This document shows positions 16,204-24,544 of a stretch of 49,672 nt of DNA, piece by piece; the first letter of the stretch is position 1, and the number at the start of each line of letters is the position of its first letter. The notes beneath the pieces were generated by a model. That model saw nothing but the letters and a program-made list of their open reading frames with translations, was not told the DNA's origin and searched no databases. Position numbers and translations under genes: made by a program. The stretch comes from a virus: IMG/VR virus record IMGVR_UViG_3300046507_000307, positions 1 to 49,672 of that record. The stretch is one strand, 5' to 3'.

Positions 16204-17682
16204 ATGACCATTCAAGTACAAACGCCTGGCGGCTCTCCCGCAGCAGCGACTACCCAGCAGCTGGCCAACCTGCGCCGCGACCTGGCCGCCCCGCCCAAAG
16301 CCATCAACGGCAATTACACAATTCTGGCCACGGACGACAGCCTGGACTTTACGAGCAATTCGCCCAGCACGGTGACGGTGCCGGCGGGCCTGCCTATCTC
16401 CATGTCGCTGGCCTACACCAACACCGGCAGCGGCTTGGTCACGTTCGACGTGTCGGCCGTCACCTGCCCCAACACCAGCGGCGCCAGCACGGCACCTTCG
16501 GGTACGAGCGGCGCCCTCGTGGGCACCAGCACCGTCAACGTGCTGCGCCTGCTCAATGGCGTGCCGGGCGCTGGCGCCGTGGGCAGCTACAAAGGCGCGG
16601 TGGCCAATCAGGCGGCCATGCTGGCGGTTACCGGTATCGTCGGCGATTGGGTGACGCGCACCGACCAAGGCGGCATCCGGTGGGACCTGACCGCGACGCC
16701 GGCCACCAACTTGGCCAGCTGGACGCCTGCGGCGCCCGTCAGCTCGGGCGGCACCAGCCTACCCGTGGCCACCGCTTTCAGCTCCACTATCAAGCTGGAC
16801 GCGTACCGCATGACGCCGCCCACACAGCTGGCAGCGGCCCTGGCGTTTACTCTGGACAGTACGGGCATCGTGGACGGCGGGCGCTGGGATACCGCCTACA
16901 TCGGCGACGGCTCCCACACTCCCACGGCGGCGCCCTTCAAACGCCGCGGCACGGTCGACCTGGGCACCACCCTGAACCAAAAATACCTCGTGCAATTCCA
17001 GCGGTATTCGGGCGAGGTGTATTACAACGTTCAACTGGCTGAAATCGTCAGCACCGCGCCCACCTACGCGGACGACCTGAGCACCGCGACCGCAGCGCAG
17101 ACCCTGCAGACGTTCAGCGGCTGGACGAAAAACGCTGCGGCTTCGGTTACCGGTGCGGGCAACGCCACTTTCACCAGCAGCAAGCGGCTCACCGGCAGCC
17201 AGTCGGGCACACAGCCGGCCTCTATCGTTTACCAACGTGGCACCGTGGCCACGCCGGGCACGGGCGGGGTGTACGCGGAAGGCAAGATGACGCCAATGGC
17301 CACGCTCACCGGGCTGACGGCTGGCGCCAAGTTGCGGGCCAATGACGCCGCCACGCAGAACCACATCGCCTTTGCCTACGGCCCGGGCGGCTTCTCGATT
17401 ACCAAGCGCATTGGCACCAGCACAAATACAGTGCTCGCAACTGACGCCGGGCTCAAGACAACAAACGTGGAATTCAAATGGCGCCTGGAGGTAGAGCCAA
17501 ACCTCCAGCGGCTGTATATTGACGACGTGCTGCTGCTCACTGGCACCGACCCGCTCACCGACGTGAACCTGGGCACCGAGGTGGGCCTGCGCTGGTCGAA
17601 TAGCGGCGTGCAGTGGACGGACACCACCGGGCCCCAGATTTCCAGCTATGTCAACTTTGGCACCTACCTGCCGCACGCGTAA
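16204..17682 (+). CDS. Putative virion surface/fibre protein, 492 aa
   Basis: It is rich in Thr, Ser, Ala, Gly and Val and predicted mainly beta, as in phage fibres. It begins MTIQVQTPGGSPAAATTQQLANLRRDL and has an early carbohydrate-module-like stretch (GNYTILATDDSLDFTS). The C-terminal 220 residues read like a concanavalin-type sandwich (VEFKWRLEVEPNLQRLYIDDVLLL, VGLRWSNSGVQWTDT). No catalytic motif is seen. It follows the FN3 protein and precedes the flavoprotein-like fibre, and the three probably assemble on the same particle part. Confidence 0.65.
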   Translation: MTIQVQTPGGSPAAATTQQLANLRRDLAAPPKAINGNYTILATDDSLDFTSNSPSTVTVPAGLPISMSLAYTNTGSGLVTFDVSAVTCPNTSGASTAPSGTSGALVGTSTVNVLRLLNGVPGAGAVGSYKGAVANQAAMLAVTGIVGDWVTRTDQGGIRWDLTATPATNLASWTPAAPVSSGGTSLPVATAFSSTIKLDAYRMTPPTQLAAALAFTLDSTGIVDGGRWDTAYIGDGSHTPTAAPFKRRGTVDLGTTLNQKYLVQFQRYSGEVYYNVQLAEIVSTAPTYADDLSTATAAQTLQTFSGWTKNAAASVTGAGNATFTSSKRLTGSQSGTQPASIVYQRGTVATPGTGGVYAEGKMTPMATLTGLTAGAKLRANDAATQNHIAFAYGPGGFSITKRIGTSTNTVLATDAGLKTTNVEFKWRLEVEPNLQRLYIDDVLLLTGTDPLTDVNLGTEVGLRWSNSGVQWTDTTGPQISSYVNFGTYLPHA

Positions 17683-17687
17683 CGGCC

Positions 17688-20165
17688 ATGAACCCAATCA
17701 CCCGTGCCGCACTCCAACGATACGGCGCGGTGGCCGTCCCCCCTAGCTCGGGGGGCCAGCTGCCTGCGTACGTTTTCGAAGCTGAAACAACCGCCTACAT
17801 AGCGGCGCAGACGGCGGCGGGGGCTACCCCCACCAGCCAGCGCCAGAAGTCCCAAAACCGTCTGATGCAGCGCCTCAAAACCGCCGGCATTCTGGCCAAG
17901 CTGCAGGGCCTCTACGTCCTGGCGGCCGACACGCAGGAGCAGGCCCTGGTGAACCTGGCGAACCCCGCGGCCCCCCTCGTGGTCAACGGCACCCCCTCAT
18001 TTACGCAATGGGCGGGTATTACCTTTCCGACAATTGCCGATTTCCTGGGCACGGGCGTGGCCCCGTCGACCTTGAATCAAGACAGCGTTATGGTGGCCTG
18101 CTGGACCAAGCCCACATACAGCTCGTCGGCCACGACCAATAACATGGGGTCGACCGACAGCGGCGGTACGGTGGGCGTGGCGCTTACGGCGTCTTCGGCC
18201 AAGGTGCCCTCGTTCGTGTCCATGAGCACGTCCACGGCCAGCACCACCACGTCGGACCAAGAGGGCATGCAGGCGTTCAACCGTACCGGCTCGGGCGCGA
18301 ATGACCTGTGGCACGACTCCGTTAAAACGGACGCACTGACCCAGGCGTCCACATCGGCCGCGGCAGTAACCGGGGAAATCACAATCGGCAAGGTGAACGG
18401 CCAGACCACCACCTGCAAACAGGCCATTCTGGCGGCAGCGTTCGGCGCCTCGCTGACCGACGCGCAAATGCAGACGCTTTACGCGGCTGTCATGGACTAC
18501 ACCGAAAAGGTCCAATTTGGCGACTTCGACGTTACCCCAGCGGGCGTTGGCCCCACGGTGCTGACGGTGGACCACATCATTTACGGCGTGACCGAGGCGT
18601 CCATGGGCGCGGCCATCCAAATGGGCCGCGACGGCGAATCGTTCGCGGTCATTGGCGGCTGGCGGGATGGCGAGATTTCCATTGGCGGCATGCCTACCAA
18701 CGGCCTGGGCTGGACCGATTGGGACGGCTCATACGCCAGCATGCCGGGCCTGGCGAAAACCTATTTCAGCAAGGCGCGGACCCTGGCCGGGCTGCCGCTC
18801 AACGGGTTCCCCACAGCTTCGCGGTTTCTCACCCGAGCCCTACGTGGCATGTGCGACCCTGCGCGAGCGGGCGGCGTGGCCGTGCCCATTTACTTCTCCA
18901 CCGGCATTGCCAGCATTACCAAGTCGGGCACCATCGGGCACACCGTGGTTACCAACGACGGGCGTACTATCGTTTGCAAGTACGGCGCCGACGGCAGTTA
19001 CGAGGCGGACGCCCAGGTGCTGCTCGCGGATACCTACGTGGGCCGCGAGGCCGCGGGCACGGGCGCGGAGTCGGTTAACGGAAATCAAGGCGTGCGCAAC
19101 TCCCTGCGCGTGAGCCCGTATGTCACGCAGGACGTGCCCGGCTCGGGGCTGTTGCCTTATGTGGAGGTGGACACGACGGCCCAGGGCGCGGCCGACAACC
19201 GGGTGCAATCGCCAAATTACCGGTGCACGCTGACCAATTCAGCAGCCCGGCGGTTTCGCCTGCCGACCACCCCGCCGTCGGATTACACCGCGCAAAAATA
19301 CGTACTGCTCGACCGGATGTACACATCCACACAGCCGGGCTGGACGCAACCCAATGGGCTGGCGGAAATCGTCAAACCGGATTCGCTCGGGGATACCGTT
19401 TTTGACTTCAATAGCCGCGGCTTTTTCTCTATCGACGGCATCGCCTACGGGCTGGGCACGCTGTACGGCGCCGCCCAGAATAACGCCGAGCGTGAGGTGA
19501 TCGTTAAGCGCATCGAAAATCATTACCTCGGGTTTTTCTACCACCTGCAATATGGCTCGACCACGCCTGCTATCGTGAACGGCCCGGCTCGTGCGTCAAT
19601 GCTGAATTACGGTTTTGACACGAGGCATTATCTCGACCCGCTGCCAAACGATCAGCTCCACCGCATGAGTGTCTTCTACCTGCGCGAAATGCGCCGGTGG
19701 GTGGGGGAGTTCAAGCTGGACGCAAACGATTATGTGGCGGTCGACGGCACTGTGCCGCGCAGCACAAAAACGGTAGTCGACACCGACTACCAAATGGACA
19801 AACACAGCTGCCGCTACACGCTCAACACCACCACGACGCCGCACAGCATTACGGCCGAGGGCGGATTGGGTATTACCACCGGCGGCACCGATGGTTTCGT
19901 GCCTATCCCCTATGAGGTCGCGCTGCCCAAACGGGCGCAATGCACAAACTGGTGCTCTATCTGGGGCGTGTCCATGACCTCGCTGGCGATTTCCGCTTTC
20001 CGCATGTCGCCCCACGCCATCAACCTGGGCCAGGCAATGGCCATCGCAATGCGGATTGCCCGCATCAAAAACATTGCGCTGCACGACGTGGATTACGAGG
20101 TGGACTTGCGGCCCGCTATTCTTGCCATTCCAGATCAAACGCCCCTGCTCAAACAGGTCAACTAA
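17688..20165 (+). CDS. Fibre-like protein fused to an FAD-dependent oxidoreductase domain
   Basis: An 825-residue protein; ATG 17688 is chosen because the upstream gene ends at 17682. Residues 1-290 resemble phage receptor-binding N-termini (NRLMQRLKTAGILAKLQGLYVLAADTQEQAL, then a lectin-like beta region). From about 294 the sequence looks like an FAD-dependent oxidoreductase (PF12831-type): Rossmann start VDHIIYGVTEASMGAAIQ, GGMPTNGLGWTDW near 332, LREMRRWVGEF near 660, and C-terminal PYEVALPKR, RMSPHAINLGQAMAIAMRIA and HDVDYEVDLR near 740-805. Its location in the head/fibre block suggests a virion protein. Enzyme activity and substrate are unknown. Confidence 0.72.
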   Translation: MNPITRAALQRYGAVAVPPSSGGQLPAYVFEAETTAYIAAQTAAGATPTSQRQKSQNRLMQRLKTAGILAKLQGLYVLAADTQEQALVNLANPAAPLVVNGTPSFTQWAGITFPTIADFLGTGVAPSTLNQDSVMVACWTKPTYSSSATTNNMGSTDSGGTVGVALTASSAKVPSFVSMSTSTASTTTSDQEGMQAFNRTGSGANDLWHDSVKTDALTQASTSAAAVTGEITIGKVNGQTTTCKQAILAAAFGASLTDAQMQTLYAAVMDYTEKVQFGDFDVTPAGVGPTVLTVDHIIYGVTEASMGAAIQMGRDGESFAVIGGWRDGEISIGGMPTNGLGWTDWDGSYASMPGLAKTYFSKARTLAGLPLNGFPTASRFLTRALRGMCDPARAGGVAVPIYFSTGIASITKSGTIGHTVVTNDGRTIVCKYGADGSYEADAQVLLADTYVGREAAGTGAESVNGNQGVRNSLRVSPYVTQDVPGSGLLPYVEVDTTAQGAADNRVQSPNYRCTLTNSAARRFRLPTTPPSDYTAQKYVLLDRMYTSTQPGWTQPNGLAEIVKPDSLGDTVFDFNSRGFFSIDGIAYGLGTLYGAAQNNAEREVIVKRIENHYLGFFYHLQYGSTTPAIVNGPARASMLNYGFDTRHYLDPLPNDQLHRMSVFYLREMRRWVGEFKLDANDYVAVDGTVPRSTKTVVDTDYQMDKHSCRYTLNTTTTPHSITAEGGLGITTGGTDGFVPIPYEVALPKRAQCTNWCSIWGVSMTSLAISAFRMSPHAINLGQAMAIAMRIARIKNIALHDVDYEVDLRPAILAIPDQTPLLKQVN
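18015..18023. repeat. Dispersed palindrome GGTATTACC, in coding sequence
   Basis: Read in frame as Gly-Ile-Thr in the N-terminal part of the FAD-fusion protein (WAGITFP). Confidence 0.7.
19869..19877. repeat. Dispersed palindrome GGTATTACC, in coding sequence
   Basis: Read in frame as Gly-Ile-Thr in the C-terminal part of the FAD-fusion protein (GLGITTGG). Confidence 0.7.
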
Positions 20166-20177
20166 AGGAGACAAACT

Positions 20178-20384
20178 ATGGCCACCAGCAAAATCCCGCT
20201 ACTCGGCGCCATCAAACAGGTGCAGCTGATTGCCACGGTGGACCCCGACACGGGCGAGCCGCGCACCAGCGACAACCCGGCCAATACCCTGGCCCGGGTT
20301 GTCGGCCTGGACGCCACAGATAAACTCTCTTTTGTAGCGACTGCGGGTTTAGGCGCTGTTGTGCATATCACACCGGGCGCATAA
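20178..20384 (+). CDS. Hypothetical small protein, 68 aa
   Basis: It starts after a strong AAAGGAG site. The short protein (KQVQLIATVDPDTGEPRTSDNPANTLARVVGLDA) looks like a small beta-rich phage structural or assembly factor, with no family I can name. It lies between the surface-protein block and the protease gene. Confidence 0.62.
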   Translation: MATSKIPLLGAIKQVQLIATVDPDTGEPRTSDNPANTLARVVGLDATDKLSFVATAGLGAVVHITPGA

Positions 20385-20392
20385 TCTCATGC

Positions 20393-20746
20393 ATGGATGC
20401 AAGTTACACAATGGACCCCACGGGCTATTCGTTGCGCATCTACGGCCGGCACAAAATCAAATATGAGGCCAGCTGCCAGGTGCTACCGACAACGCCCGGG
20501 AAAGCGTTTATCCACACCCTTAACGGGATGGATTTCTACCGGCTCCTGCGCGCCTTGAATTTCCAGCCATTCCGAGACAAGGGCATTACCACTCTGGAGG
20601 CTGCGGTTTCTCCTGGCCACGTCGAGCTACTGGCCAAATTGCTGGAGGGCGTGGCCGCTATTCAGGTGCTCGGGGAAGTCAGCCACAACGGGCGCAAGTT
20701 GCGAAAAATAGAAATTGTGGATTCCCTTACCGCAGATACGGCATAA
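20393..20746 (+). CDS. Hypothetical protein, 117 aa
   Basis: It begins MDASYTMDPTGYSLRIYGR and contains CQVLPTTPGKAFIHTLNGMDFYRLLRALNF and VELLAKLLEGVAAIQVLGEV. ATG at 20411 is an alternative start. No family, membrane segment or metal site recognised. It is placed with head genes and is possibly a minor structural or assembly protein. Confidence 0.6.
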   Translation: MDASYTMDPTGYSLRIYGRHKIKYEASCQVLPTTPGKAFIHTLNGMDFYRLLRALNFQPFRDKGITTLEAAVSPGHVELLAKLLEGVAAIQVLGEVSHNGRKLRKIEIVDSLTADTA

Positions 20747-20756
20747 TCCGCCCGTC

Positions 20757-21932
20757 ATGTCAAAACAGTTTTACTGCACTGCCAAATTGTCCAACCGGAT
20801 GCACAAGACCCCCGAGGGGTTTCTGGTGTGCCAGGACGTGGCCATTACCCGCACGGGTGAGCTGCAGTATCTGCACAATGAAGTACCGGGTATTACCAAA
20901 GGGGCCAGCCATGTAACCATCGTTGAGCGCTCGGCAGAAGACATTTTTAACGAGGAAACAATGGCGTCATTCGAGGGTAAGAGTATTACCCTGAACCATC
21001 CGCCTATGTTCCTCGACTCGACCAATTACCGCAAATTCGACGTTGGCCACGTGCAAAACGTGCGCAAGGGCACCGGCGAATTCGACGGCAAGCTGCTGGC
21101 CGACCTGTTGGTAAAAGACGAGTCCGCCATTAAAAAGATTGAAACCCGCGAGTTGCGGGAGGTCTCTTGCGGGTATAACACCGAATATATTGAAATCGGC
21201 CCAGGCCGTGGACGGCAGACGGAAATCCGCGGCAACCATTTAGCCCTCGTACCTCGCGGACGCGCTGGTCCCGAATGTGCAATTTTTGACAGCGCACCAA
21301 AGGAAATCGCAATGACTGCAAAAGAGAAATTCCTAGCCGCAATGGCCAAGGTGTTTGACTCCGCTCCCGACGAGGGCGAGGAGGAAACTGTGGACTCGCT
21401 CAAGGCCAAGCTGGCCGCCTTCAAAAAGAAGGACGACGACGCAGCCGCCGACAAGGCCAAGGCCGCCAAAGACCTGGCGACCGCGAACGACACAATCGCC
21501 ACGCTGACTGCTGCCAAGGCCACCGCCGACGCCGCGCTCAAGCAGGCAACCGATGCGCTGGCCGTGGCCACCGCTACCCCAGCCGTCCCCGCCAAGGTGA
21601 CGCACGACGCCGCCACGGTGAGCGCCGCCGAAATCCTGGCCCCTGGCATCGCCACCGACTCCGCCACGCTCAAGGCCGACGCCCTCAAGGTCGCGTACGC
21701 CACGGCTGACGGCAAAGCCATCATCGACGCAGTGACCGGCGGCGCTGCCCCCGCGTACGACAACGCCCCGATGGTCGACATGCTTTTCCGCGCAGCCGCC
21801 GCCAACCTCACCGCGGTGCGCAAAGTTGGTTTGACGCCGCCCGCCGTCAAGACGGGCGACACCCAGACTGTCGACTTCCACACGGCCTTTGCGGAGAAAG
21901 CCGCCAAGGTCCACGCTATCCCCCGTTTCTAA
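20757..21932 (+). CDS. Prohead protease (DUF2213) with C-terminal scaffold region
   Basis: A 391-residue protein. The N-terminal 180 residues match DUF2213 capsid proteases: NRMHKTPEGFLVCQDVAITRTGEL, GKSITLNHPPMFLD with the presumed catalytic His, REVSCGYNTEY with the presumed Ser, and NHLALVPRGRAGPECAI. The rest is Ala/Lys/Asp-rich coiled coil typical of an internal scaffold, and ends DFHTAFAEKAAKVHAIPRF. The protease cleaves scaffold and probably the capsid N-terminus during maturation. ATG 20757 is preferred to the longer frame from 20715, which overlaps the previous gene. Confidence 0.86.
   Translation: MSKQFYCTAKLSNRMHKTPEGFLVCQDVAITRTGELQYLHNEVPGITKGASHVTIVERSAEDIFNEETMASFEGKSITLNHPPMFLDSTNYRKFDVGHVQNVRKGTGEFDGKLLADLLVKDESAIKKIETRELREVSCGYNTEYIEIGPGRGRQTEIRGNHLALVPRGRAGPECAIFDSAPKEIAMTAKEKFLAAMAKVFDSAPDEGEEETVDSLKAKLAAFKKKDDDAAADKAKAAKDLATANDTIATLTAAKATADAALKQATDALAVATATPAVPAKVTHDAATVSAAEILAPGIATDSATLKADALKVAYATADGKAIIDAVTGGAAPAYDNAPMVDMLFRAAAANLTAVRKVGLTPPAVKTGDTQTVDFHTAFAEKAAKVHAIPRF
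20889..20897. repeat. Dispersed palindrome GGTATTACC, in coding sequence
   Basis: Read in frame as Gly-Ile-Thr in the protease N-terminus (EVPGITKGA). Confidence 0.7.
21312..21932 (+). CDS. Nested in-frame scaffold protein (internal start)
   Basis: Inside the protease gene and in the same frame, ATG 21312 is preceded by AAAGGAAATCGCA, one of the better ribosome sites in the genome, exactly where the protease domain ends. Translation from here would give a separate 206-residue scaffold (MTAKEKFLAAMAKVFDSAPD...) with the coiled-coil region. This is the arrangement of lambda C and Nu3. Inferred from the ribosome site and domain boundary. Confidence 0.55.
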   Translation: MTAKEKFLAAMAKVFDSAPDEGEEETVDSLKAKLAAFKKKDDDAAADKAKAAKDLATANDTIATLTAAKATADAALKQATDALAVATATPAVPAKVTHDAATVSAAEILAPGIATDSATLKADALKVAYATADGKAIIDAVTGGAAPAYDNAPMVDMLFRAAAANLTAVRKVGLTPPAVKTGDTQTVDFHTAFAEKAAKVHAIPRF

Positions 21933-21947
21933 ACCCGAGGCACCACC

Positions 21948-22454
21948 ATGACTCAAATCATCACCAATTCCATGCCCATGGGCGTGCCCGGCGACCTCTC
22001 GCGCTCGATTTTCAGCGCGGTGACGGAGGCGTACAACCAAGGCAGCACGCCGGTTACCGGCTTCGGTCTGCCCGTCAAGTTGCAGGGCGCTGACGGCGTT
22101 ACTGGCATCGTCGCAGCGGACACCTCCGCGGTCGTGCTCGGCTTCCTCGTCCGCGAGTTCCCCGTGCAGGCCGGCGTGGTCGCCGCCGAGGCGTTTGGCG
22201 TGGCTACCCCGCCGCTCACCGGCCCCGTGTCGGTGCTCAAGGAGGGCCACATCATCGTCAAGAACGGCGCAGGCACCCCGGCCAAAGAGGGCTTGGTGTA
22301 CATCCGCATCGCCACCCCCGCGGCCGGTAAACCAATCGGCGGCATCGAAGCCGTGGCCGACGGCGCCAACACCTTCCAGCTGCTGGGCGCTGCCTTCATG
22401 GGCGCGGCCGACGCAGAGGGCAATGCAGAGGTTCGCTTCCGCATCGGCAACTAA
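21948..22454 (+). CDS. Capsid decoration / structural cement protein
   Basis: A 168-residue protein, mainly beta. It has PGDLSRSIFSAVTEAYNQGSTPVTGFGLPVKL at the start and a C-terminal half with KEGHIIVKNGAGTPAKEGLVYIRI. I recognise the gp24-type structural cement family that stabilises HK97-fold capsids. Its position directly between protease/scaffold and major capsid genes agrees. Confidence 0.75.
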   Translation: MTQIITNSMPMGVPGDLSRSIFSAVTEAYNQGSTPVTGFGLPVKLQGADGVTGIVAADTSAVVLGFLVREFPVQAGVVAAEAFGVATPPLTGPVSVLKEGHIIVKNGAGTPAKEGLVYIRIATPAAGKPIGGIEAVADGANTFQLLGAAFMGAADAEGNAEVRFRIGN

Positions 22455-22484
22455 TCACCAGCAGCACCAAAAGGAAAACTGAAA

Positions 22485-23600
22485 ATGAAAAGCTCTCTCA
22501 CTCGTCTGATGCTGGTGGTGGCTGCCATCGCCTTCGCATCGCTCGGCGCCCACGCAATGGGCACCGACATTGCCGGCTTGGCCGCCATGGCCGGCCTGGA
22601 CCCACAAGCCGCCGGCCTGGGCCTCGCGGGCCTCGCCATGATGGGCCAACTCCAGACCGTGGACGCCCAGACCATCGACAGCACGGGGGTGTTTTTCACC
22701 AACCAGTTGCAGCGTATCGACCCGGTGCTCAATGAGCCCATGGCTGAGTTCACGTGGTCCCGAGATATCAGCCTGGCGCCGCTGGACATTGCCGACGAGA
22801 ACACCGGCTTCGATTCGGTCAAATTCGCGGCGGTCGGTGGCGTGCAGCCTGCGGGCAAGTCGTTCATTGGCACCAAGACGACGGAAATCGGCAACGTGTC
22901 GGCGGACTTCGAGCGCAAGCTGAACCCCACTTTCCTGTGGGCCGAGGCTATCCAAGTCAACATCGTGGAGCTGGCCAAGTCGGCCAAGCTGGGGCGCAAT
23001 CTGGACGGCACCCTGCTGGACTCGCTCAACATGAAAAAGAACCTCGATACCCAAAACATGGTGTATCTGGGTGACGCTACCTACGGCGTCCGCGGCTTGG
23101 TGAACCAGACAATCGTGACCGCTGTCACCGTGGCCAACGGCGCCAGCGCCTCGCCTCTCTGGACGAGCAAGACCGACGACGAGGTGCTGCAGGACGTCAA
23201 CACGCAACTGGTCGCAGCCTGGGCCGCCACCGGCTACACCATGATGCCTACCCGCGTGGGCCTGCCGCCTGCCAAGCTGGCGTACCTCGTGTCGCGCAAG
23301 ATCGCCAACGGCTCCATGTCGTTGGCCAAGTTCCTGAGCGAGAACAGCATCGCCGTGACCCAGAACGGCGCACCGCTGCAGCTGGTCCCGATGCGTGAGC
23401 TGATCGGCGCCGGCACGGGCGGCACGGACCGCATGGTGTTCTACACGAACGACCGCAAAAACCTGCGCTTCCCCATGTCGGCCACGGCCAGCACCGCGGT
23501 GCAGTACCGTGACCTCTTCCAGCGCACGGTGTACTATCTCCGCATGGGCGTGGTCGAGATCGTCCGCCCTGAAACGCTGCGCTACGCTGACGGCTTCTAA
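22485..23600 (+). CDS. Major capsid protein (DUF2184, HK97 fold)
   Basis: A 371-residue protein of the DUF2184 capsid type: FFTNQLQRIDPVLNEPMAEFTWSRDISL, DIADENTGFDSVKFAAVGGV, a long E-loop/P-domain region, and a C-terminal RDLFQRTVYYLRMGVVEIVRPETLRYADGF. An AAAGGAAAA ribosome site precedes the start and a terminator follows the gene, as usual for the most abundant virion protein. Oddly, its first 25 residues (MKSSLTRLMLVVAAIAFASLGAHAMG) read like a Sec signal peptide. They could be a propeptide removed by the phage protease. Confidence 0.9.
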   Translation: MKSSLTRLMLVVAAIAFASLGAHAMGTDIAGLAAMAGLDPQAAGLGLAGLAMMGQLQTVDAQTIDSTGVFFTNQLQRIDPVLNEPMAEFTWSRDISLAPLDIADENTGFDSVKFAAVGGVQPAGKSFIGTKTTEIGNVSADFERKLNPTFLWAEAIQVNIVELAKSAKLGRNLDGTLLDSLNMKKNLDTQNMVYLGDATYGVRGLVNQTIVTAVTVANGASASPLWTSKTDDEVLQDVNTQLVAAWAATGYTMMPTRVGLPPAKLAYLVSRKIANGSMSLAKFLSENSIAVTQNGAPLQLVPMRELIGAGTGGTDRMVFYTNDRKNLRFPMSATASTAVQYRDLFQRTVYYLRMGVVEIVRPETLRYADGF

Positions 23601-23624
23601 ACCGCACGGCTCCCCGGCATAATC

Positions 23625-23657
23625 AAAGCCCGCCCGCACACCGCTGGCGGGCTTTTT
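23625..23657 (+). terminator. Intrinsic terminator after the major capsid gene
   Basis: The stem AAAGCCCGCC (23625-23634) pairs with GGCGGGCTTT (23646-23655) across an 11-base loop and is followed by T residues. It probably reduces readthrough from the highly expressed capsid gene into the neck and tail genes. Confidence 0.85.
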
Positions 23658-23662
23658 AACAA

Positions 23663-23671
23663 GGTAATACC
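23663..23671. repeat. Dispersed palindrome GGTAATACC, touching a start codon
   Basis: It lies immediately before ATG 23672, with its GG forming part of the AAGG ribosome site. Confidence 0.75.
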
Positions 23672-24169
23672 ATGTCCAAATTCATCAAACTGCGGTTCAT
23701 TCAAGCCACCGAGCTGGCCGGCGTCGGCTACTCCCCTGTTGGCGGCCCCGACAAAAACGGCGTTTACCCGTCGGTGCCCGTGGCAGCTACCGAGAACGAC
23801 AGCACGTACGAGTCGCTGGTGCAGGCCGGGCTTATCGAGCAGCTGGGCGACGGCGACGAGGCCGGCGCGGCCAAGGTCGACAATGCGGAAATGGCCGCGT
23901 TCAAAGCGTCCGGCCTCACGGAGACCGACTGGTTAGCTATTCCCCCGGTGGACCGCGGCCAGCTCGTCGCCCACGAGCGCCAGGCGGAGGAAACCCGCAT
24001 GCAGGAGGATATCGCCAAGCGCAACGCCGAGGCATCCGCCAAGGGCAAGGAAACGCTGGCCGCCGACACCGCCGCCCAGAACGCCGCCACCGAGAAGGCC
24101 GCCAAGGTGAACGCAGAGGCCCAGAATGCGCCCAAAGCAGCGGCCAAGACCCCCGCCGGTAAGAAGTAA
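23672..24169 (+). CDS. Hypothetical head/neck-region protein, 165 aa
   Basis: The N-terminal part has short strands (KFIKLRFIQATELAGVGYSP, YPSVPVAA). The C-terminal half is a low-complexity Ala/Lys/Glu helix ending KAAAKTPAGKK. It follows the capsid terminator and starts right after a GGTAATACC palindrome. Position suggests a minor head protein; family not recognised. Confidence 0.65.
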   Translation: MSKFIKLRFIQATELAGVGYSPVGGPDKNGVYPSVPVAATENDSTYESLVQAGLIEQLGDGDEAGAAKVDNAEMAAFKASGLTETDWLAIPPVDRGQLVAHERQAEETRMQEDIAKRNAEASAKGKETLAADTAAQNAATEKAAKVNAEAQNAPKAAAKTPAGKK

Positions 24170-24175
24170 TACCGC

Positions 24176-24544
24176 ATGGACTCCGTAGCATTCCGCCAGC
24201 ACTTCCCCGAGTTCGCCGACACGACGAAATACACCGTCGCGCAGGTGGACTTTTACGGGGCAATCGCTGAGCAGGAAATCCACGCTACCCGCTTCGGCGG
24301 GGTGCGCTCGTACGCGGTGGAGCTGCTGGCTGCGCACCGCCTGGCCCTGGCCTCCCTGAACGCCATCGGCAGCGCAGGCGTGGGCGGGGGCCTGCTGACC
24401 TCCAAACGTGTGGGCGACGTGGGCTATGGGTACGACGTGTCGGGCGTCACCGGTGGCGCCGGCGCCGCCTACTCGGGCACGCGTTACGGGGTGCTGCTGT
24501 CGGAAATGCTGCGGACCTATGGCGCAGGCGTGGTGCAACTGTGA
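24176..24544 (+). CDS. Head-tail adaptor-type protein (DUF4054-like)
   Basis: A 122-residue protein. It begins MDSVAFRQHFPEFADTTKYTVAQVDFY, then AVELLAAHRLALASL and a C-terminal TRYGVLLSEMLRTYGAGVVQ, as in DUF4054 adaptor proteins of myoviruses. It would bind the portal as the first connector ring. The GTGA overlap with the next gene fits a translationally coupled neck operon. Confidence 0.78.
   Translation: MDSVAFRQHFPEFADTTKYTVAQVDFYGAIAEQEIHATRFGGVRSYAVELLAAHRLALASLNAIGSAGVGGGLLTSKRVGDVGYGYDVSGVTGGAGAAYSGTRYGVLLSEMLRTYGAGVVQL

Noticed and set aside
21026-22250. Two minus-strand ORFs (293 and 305 aa) opposite the protease/scaffold gene
   Set aside because: Reverse complement of an Ala/Lys-rich coiled coil; low complexity and no start context.
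22455-23639. 394-aa minus-strand ORF opposite the major capsid gene
   Set aside because: Same reason; antisense to a well-supported capsid gene and its terminator.
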